DNA of 9,341 nt from CAJQQY01 sp964352225 (GTDB lineage Bacteria; Bacteroidota; Bacteroidia; Chitinophagales; Saprospiraceae). Made by a program: the position numbers and the translations under genes. Shown here one piece after another: positions 6,215 to 9,341 of the stretch; positions within the stretch are counted from its first letter, which is position 1, and each line of letters starts with the position of its first letter. The stretch covers positions 1 through 9,341 of the forward strand of contig CAYGRM010000270.1 of assembly GCA_964352225.1 (NCBI GenBank). Direction: 5' to 3'. The notes under the pieces were generated by a model. That model searched no databases and was not told the origin of the DNA. It was given only the letters and a program-made list of their open reading frames with translations.

Positions 6215-7696
6215 ATGGAAATCTTAGCCTATTTTATTATTTCAGTTTATATCATCGCATTAGTGTACATCACTTTCTATTGTATGGTTCAATTGCATTT
6301 GCTTTTTTATTATAAAAAATATCATTGGAATCATGTGCAAGAAATTTTGGAAAATCCAAAAGATGAAGACCTTCCTTTTGTCACTATTCAGTTGCCAATT
6401 TTTAATGAAATGTACGTAGTCGAAAGATTGATTGATAATATTGTAAAATTCGATTATCCAAAAGATAAATACGAAATCCATGTTCTTGATGATTCGACTG
6501 ACGAGACTGTAGCTATTTCACAACGCAAAGTGGATGAGTACAAAGCTAACGGTTTTAACATCGAATTATATCATCGAACAGATCGTGCAGGTTACAAAGC
6601 TGGAGCTCTCAAGGAAGCCATGGTTCACGCCAAAGGAAATTTCATTGCCATTTTTGATGCGGATTTTTTACCTCGACCTGAGTTCTTGAGAGCAACGATT
6701 CCACATTTTAAAAATAAAAAAATTGGTGTTGTCCAAACTCGTTGGGAGCACATCAATCAGAATTATTCCATGTTAACTAGGCTGCAAGCGATGCAATTGA
6801 ATGTACATTTTACAGTCGAACAGCAGGGTCGCCGATCCGGAAATCTATTGTTACAATTTAATGGAACAGCTGGAGTTTGGCGTCGTGAATGTATTGATGA
6901 TGCAGGAGGTTGGGAAGCTGATACTTTGACAGAAGACTTGGATCTAAGTTATCGAGCTCAATTGAAAGGTTGGAAAATAAAATATTTAGAAAAATTCGGT
7001 TCACCTGCAGAACTGCCGGCAGAAATGAATGGGTTGAAATCTCAACAATTTCGATGGATGAAAGGTGGTGCAGAAAATGCTAGAAAGTTGTTGCCGACTA
7101 TTTGGAAATCTAACCTAGGTTTTAAACAAAAAATGCATGCAACTGGTCACTTGATGAATAGTGGCGTTTTCCTTTTTGTTTTTCTCGCAGGAGTTTTCAG
7201 CGTACCAATGCTTTTCGCCATGGAATTTTTAGAATTTAGTACAACTCCTTTTGCTATATTTCTAATAGGAACAGCCTCTGTTTTAGCTGTTTATTATGTC
7301 GCAAATGTTCAAGCAGAATTAAAAAAGGAATCTTACGGAAAAATGCTTTTCAAATTTATTTTCCTTTTTCCAATTTTCCTAGCACTCTCCATGGGACTTT
7401 CTTTACACAATACAATAGCCGTTATTCAAGGATACATTGGTAAACAATCTCCTTTTATTCGTACTCCAAAATTCAACATCGTTGATATCAAAGACTCCTT
7501 CAAGTCGCATAACTATTTGTCTAAAAAATTGCCAATGACTACGATCTTCGAAGGCTTACTTTCGATCTATTTTTTAGGGGGATTGATTGGTGGTTTTTAT
7601 TTAGAAGATAATTCATTTATGCTTTTTCACTTACTGTTGATGTTTGGCTTTGGAGGTATTTTCTTTTATTCAGTTCGAGCCGTAAGTTTAAAATAG
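6215..7696 (+). CDS. Membrane GT2 glycosyltransferase, cellulose synthase/ceramide glucosyltransferase-like
   Basis: A 493-aa processive-type GT2 enzyme. An N-terminal transmembrane helix (about 4-30) precedes a cytoplasmic GT-A domain with FVTIQLPIFNE at 55-65 and LDDSTDET at 91-98. AGYKAGAL at 125-132 and the metal-binding FDADF at 147-151 follow. FNGTAGVWRR is at 215-224. TED at 239-241 carries the catalytic base, and QQFRW at 277-281 is the QxxRW motif. Four or more hydrophobic segments follow (about 315-338, 345-365, 378-405, 445-490), with QSPFIRTPKF at 411-420, typical of this bacterial CESA_CaSu-like subgroup. No PilZ domain is present, so it is not a full BcsA, and no bcsB-like partner is seen. 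It probably makes a beta-linked glycan or glycolipid at the inner membrane. The next gene starts one base after its stop codon, so the two are co-translated. Confidence 0.88.
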   Translation: MEILAYFIISVYIIALVYITFYCMVQLHLLFYYKKYHWNHVQEILENPKDEDLPFVTIQLPIFNEMYVVERLIDNIVKFDYPKDKYEIHVLDDSTDETVAISQRKVDEYKANGFNIELYHRTDRAGYKAGALKEAMVHAKGNFIAIFDADFLPRPEFLRATIPHFKNKKIGVVQTRWEHINQNYSMLTRLQAMQLNVHFTVEQQGRRSGNLLLQFNGTAGVWRRECIDDAGGWEADTLTEDLDLSYRAQLKGWKIKYLEKFGSPAELPAEMNGLKSQQFRWMKGGAENARKLLPTIWKSNLGFKQKMHATGHLMNSGVFLFVFLAGVFSVPMLFAMEFLEFSTTPFAIFLIGTASVLAVYYVANVQAELKKESYGKMLFKFIFLFPIFLALSMGLSLHNTIAVIQGYIGKQSPFIRTPKFNIVDIKDSFKSHNYLSKKLPMTTIFEGLLSIYFLGGLIGGFYLEDNSFMLFHLLLMFGFGGIFFYSVRAVSLK

Positions 7697-7697
7697 G

Positions 7698-9035
7698 ATG
7701 AAAGAAAAAACATTAGACTTACGTTTATTGGCAATTCCATTAATTGCTTTGACCGTTGGTCTTGGTTTTTTCGTTCGACAATCTGATTTTGTTCCGATCA
7801 TTTCTCAGTTTGGAATATTCTTTATCCTTTACATTTTGATTTATAAATACACCAATGAAAAAAGTAAGATTGCTTTTTTCATTGGCGTAAGTATATTGTT
7901 ACGTTTTATACTTTTATTTGCACTCCCTAATCTTTCTGATGATGTTTATCGATTCATTTGGGATGGTCGTCTGCTCCTAAATGGGCACAATCCTTTTGAT
8001 TATTTACCTAGCTATTATATTGAAAATAATATTTCCATTCCAGGAATCAATGAAGCTCTTTTCAATAAATTAAACTCACCTGAATACTTTACGATTTATC
8101 CACCTGTCGCTCAAGGCATTTTCGCTTTGGCTTGTTGGTTATTCCCAAATAGTATTATTGGAAGTGCAATAACGATGAAAGTTTTCCTTTTTCTATGTGA
8201 AGTCAGTTCTCTATTTTTTTTAATGAAACTACTCGCCCATTTTCAACTTCCTGCGAAAAACATACTACTGTATGCCCTTAATCCATTGATAATCATAGAG
8301 TTGTGTGGCAACCTCCATTTTGAAGCAGCAATGATTTTCTTTCTATTAGGAGCTATATATTTTTTAGTAAAAAATAGAATGACACTTTCTGCTTTTTCAA
8401 TGGCACTCTCCATCGCCTCTAAATTACTACCCTTGATGTTTCTTCCCTTTTTGATCAAAAGATTAGGTTGGAAAAAAAGTATCCAATATTTTGCAATGGT
8501 AGGTTTTGTAATTGTATTGTTATTCTTTCCGCTTTTGAGTGGTGCGTTTCTCAATAATTTTGGAGCAAGTTTAGATTTGTATTTCCAAAAATTTGAATTC
8601 AATGCAAGTATTTATTATGCCATTCGATGGGTCGGCTACCAAGTTGTAGGCTATAATTGGATCCAAAGCGCAGGCCCCACACTTGCCGTAATTGTATTGT
8701 TAGGAATTTTGGCAATGACAATCTTAGAGATTAATTTTGATTGGAAAAATCTTTTTGAAAAGATGTTATTTGCGATTTGTTTGTATTTAGTCTTCGCGAC
8801 AATTGTGCATCCTTGGTATGTAAGCTTACCAATTGTGTTGTGTTTATTTACTCGATTTCGATTTCCAATACTTTGGTCAGGATTGATTTTCCTGACTTAT
8901 ATCAATTATAGCTACGAGGAGTATTTTGAAAATTTATGGATGGTTGGGATAGAATATGTTTTAGTTTTTTCATATTTGATTTACGAATTGACTAAAACCT
9001 ATTCCATTCCTTTATTAAAAAGTCAATCTAAATAA
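7698..9035 (+). CDS. Polytopic GT-C glycosyltransferase, GT87/DUF2029-like mannosyltransferase
   Basis: A 445-aa integral membrane protein with about 10 or more hydrophobic helices. The key motif is LSDDVYRFIWDGRLLLNGHNPFDY at 79-102. Its acidic residues Asp81 and Asp82 lie in the first extracytoplasmic loop, where GT-C enzymes keep their catalytic acidic residue. YTIYPPVAQG-type sequence (around residues 133-142) and the later HPWYVSLP (around 374-381) are also typical of polyprenyl-phosphate-sugar dependent mannosyltransferases of the GT87/DUF2029/MptB kind. It starts one base after the upstream stop codon (TAG-G-ATG), indicating translational coupling to the CESA-like enzyme. A soluble DPM-like synthase in the same cluster could supply its lipid-linked donor. 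The sugar and acceptor are unknown. The last 13 bases overlap the convergent ABC gene. Confidence 0.8.
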   Translation: MKEKTLDLRLLAIPLIALTVGLGFFVRQSDFVPIISQFGIFFILYILIYKYTNEKSKIAFFIGVSILLRFILLFALPNLSDDVYRFIWDGRLLLNGHNPFDYLPSYYIENNISIPGINEALFNKLNSPEYFTIYPPVAQGIFALACWLFPNSIIGSAITMKVFLFLCEVSSLFFLMKLLAHFQLPAKNILLYALNPLIIIELCGNLHFEAAMIFFLLGAIYFLVKNRMTLSAFSMALSIASKLLPLMFLPFLIKRLGWKKSIQYFAMVGFVIVLLFFPLLSGAFLNNFGASLDLYFQKFEFNASIYYAIRWVGYQVVGYNWIQSAGPTLAVIVLLGILAMTILEINFDWKNLFEKMLFAICLYLVFATIVHPWYVSLPIVLCLFTRFRFPILWSGLIFLTYINYSYEEYFENLWMVGIEYVLVFSYLIYELTKTYSIPLLKSQSK

Positions 9036-9341
9036 CCTTGTGCTTGTAGATGAAATAGCTCTGCATATTTTCCGTTTTGAGCAACCAATTCTTCGTGACT
9101 TCCTAACTCTTTGAGTCGCCCGTTTTCCAAAAATAAAATTCGATCAGCCATCCTCACCGTTGAAAAACGATGTGAAATCAAAACTGCACTTTTCCCTGCA
9201 ATCAAATCTGCAAACCGCAAAAATACTTCATGCTCTGCCCTTGCATCCAATGCAGAAGTAGGTTCATCCAAAATTAATAATTGAGCATCTCTCATGTAGG
9301 CTCTTCCTAAGGCGATTTTTTGCCATTGTCCACCTGAGAGT
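9023..9341 (-). CDS. ABC transporter ATP-binding domain, C-terminal part (cut by window edge)
   Basis: The gene enters from the right edge, and only its last 105 codons are visible. Reading inward from the edge, the frame gives the ABC signature LSGGQWQKIALGRAYMRDA, then Walker B LLILDEPTSALD (with the catalytic Glu and D-loop), the H-loop LISHRFSTV, and the usual tail FLENGRLKELGSHEELVAQ. An ATG at 9295 lies inside the domain and is not the true start, because the signature continues upstream of it. The AYMRDAQLLILDEPTSALDARAE type and the short tail suggest an exporter with fused membrane and ATPase domains (MsbA-like), but the membrane part is outside the window. It is convergent with, and overlaps by 13 bases, the GT-C gene. 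A role in exporting the product of the neighbouring glycosyltransferases is conceivable but unproven. Confidence 0.92.
   Translation of the reverse strand, partial: LSGGQWQKIALGRAYMRDAQLLILDEPTSALDARAEHEVFLRFADLIAGKSAVLISHRFSTVRMADRILFLENGRLKELGSHEELVAQNGKYAELFHLQAQGYLD

Noticed and set aside
6215..7696. Cellulose synthase BcsA
   Set aside because: DxD, TED and QxxRW motifs fit the superfamily. The protein is much shorter than BcsA, lacks a PilZ domain, and has no bcsB/Z/C neighbours in the window.
8243..8602. 119-codon open frame on the minus strand inside the GT-C gene
   Set aside because: It lies fully antisense to a well-supported membrane protein gene. Its translation is Lys/Asn/Ile-rich with no recognisable motif, and there is no promoter or start context.
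9023..9295. A complete 90-aa ABC ATPase starting at 9295
   Set aside because: The frame stays open to the window edge and encodes LSGGQWQKIALGRAY just before that ATG, so this is the interior of a larger protein.

Overview
The window is AT-rich and looks chromosomal, most likely from a member of the Bacteroidota. Three things point there. Matches to the Bacteroidota sigma-factor element TAnnTTTG lie upstream of several genes. Start codons lack recognisable Shine-Dalgarno sequences and are preceded by A-rich leaders instead. The gene families also fit: an UMF1-type MFS transporter, a lipoprotein with a beta-helix and an ASPM/DUF1573-like N-terminal region, and a DPM-like GT2 next to a CESA-like GT2 and a DDVYRFIWDG GT-C enzyme. 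I cannot place it below phylum. There are no rRNA, tRNA, CRISPR or transposase genes.

Layout. Positions 73-2153 hold a minus-strand pair: a RimK-type glutamate ligase, then an M14-family (aspartoacylase/AstE-like) metallohydrolase, ending in a good intrinsic terminator. A UMF1-type MFS permease (2235-3569, +) diverges from this pair. It converges on a secreted, cysteine-rich beta-helix lipoprotein (3663-5177, -), and the gap between their stop codons is almost filled by a 26-bp-arm inverted repeat. The lipoprotein diverges from a plus-strand glycosyltransferase cluster (5400-9035). The cluster consists of a soluble DPM-like GT2, a membrane CESA/ceramide-glucosyltransferase-like GT2, and a polytopic GT-C (GT87/DUF2029-like) enzyme. 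Its last gene overlaps tail to tail with the 3' end of an ABC exporter ATPase gene (9023 to the window edge, -).

How the genes could work together (inference). The three glycosyltransferases fit a lipid-linked sugar pathway. The soluble DPM-like enzyme would charge a polyprenyl phosphate, the GT-C enzyme would use that donor on the periplasmic side, and the CESA-like enzyme would build or extend a chain or glycolipid. The RimK/M14 pair resembles a ligase and hydrolase acting on the same glutamate linkage.

The most notable non-coding signals are three REP-like palindromic elements, each in a different intergenic gap and with partly shared sequence. There is also a near-identical 16-nt A-rich leader directly upstream of two unrelated genes. 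I found no clear novel defence or mobile system.
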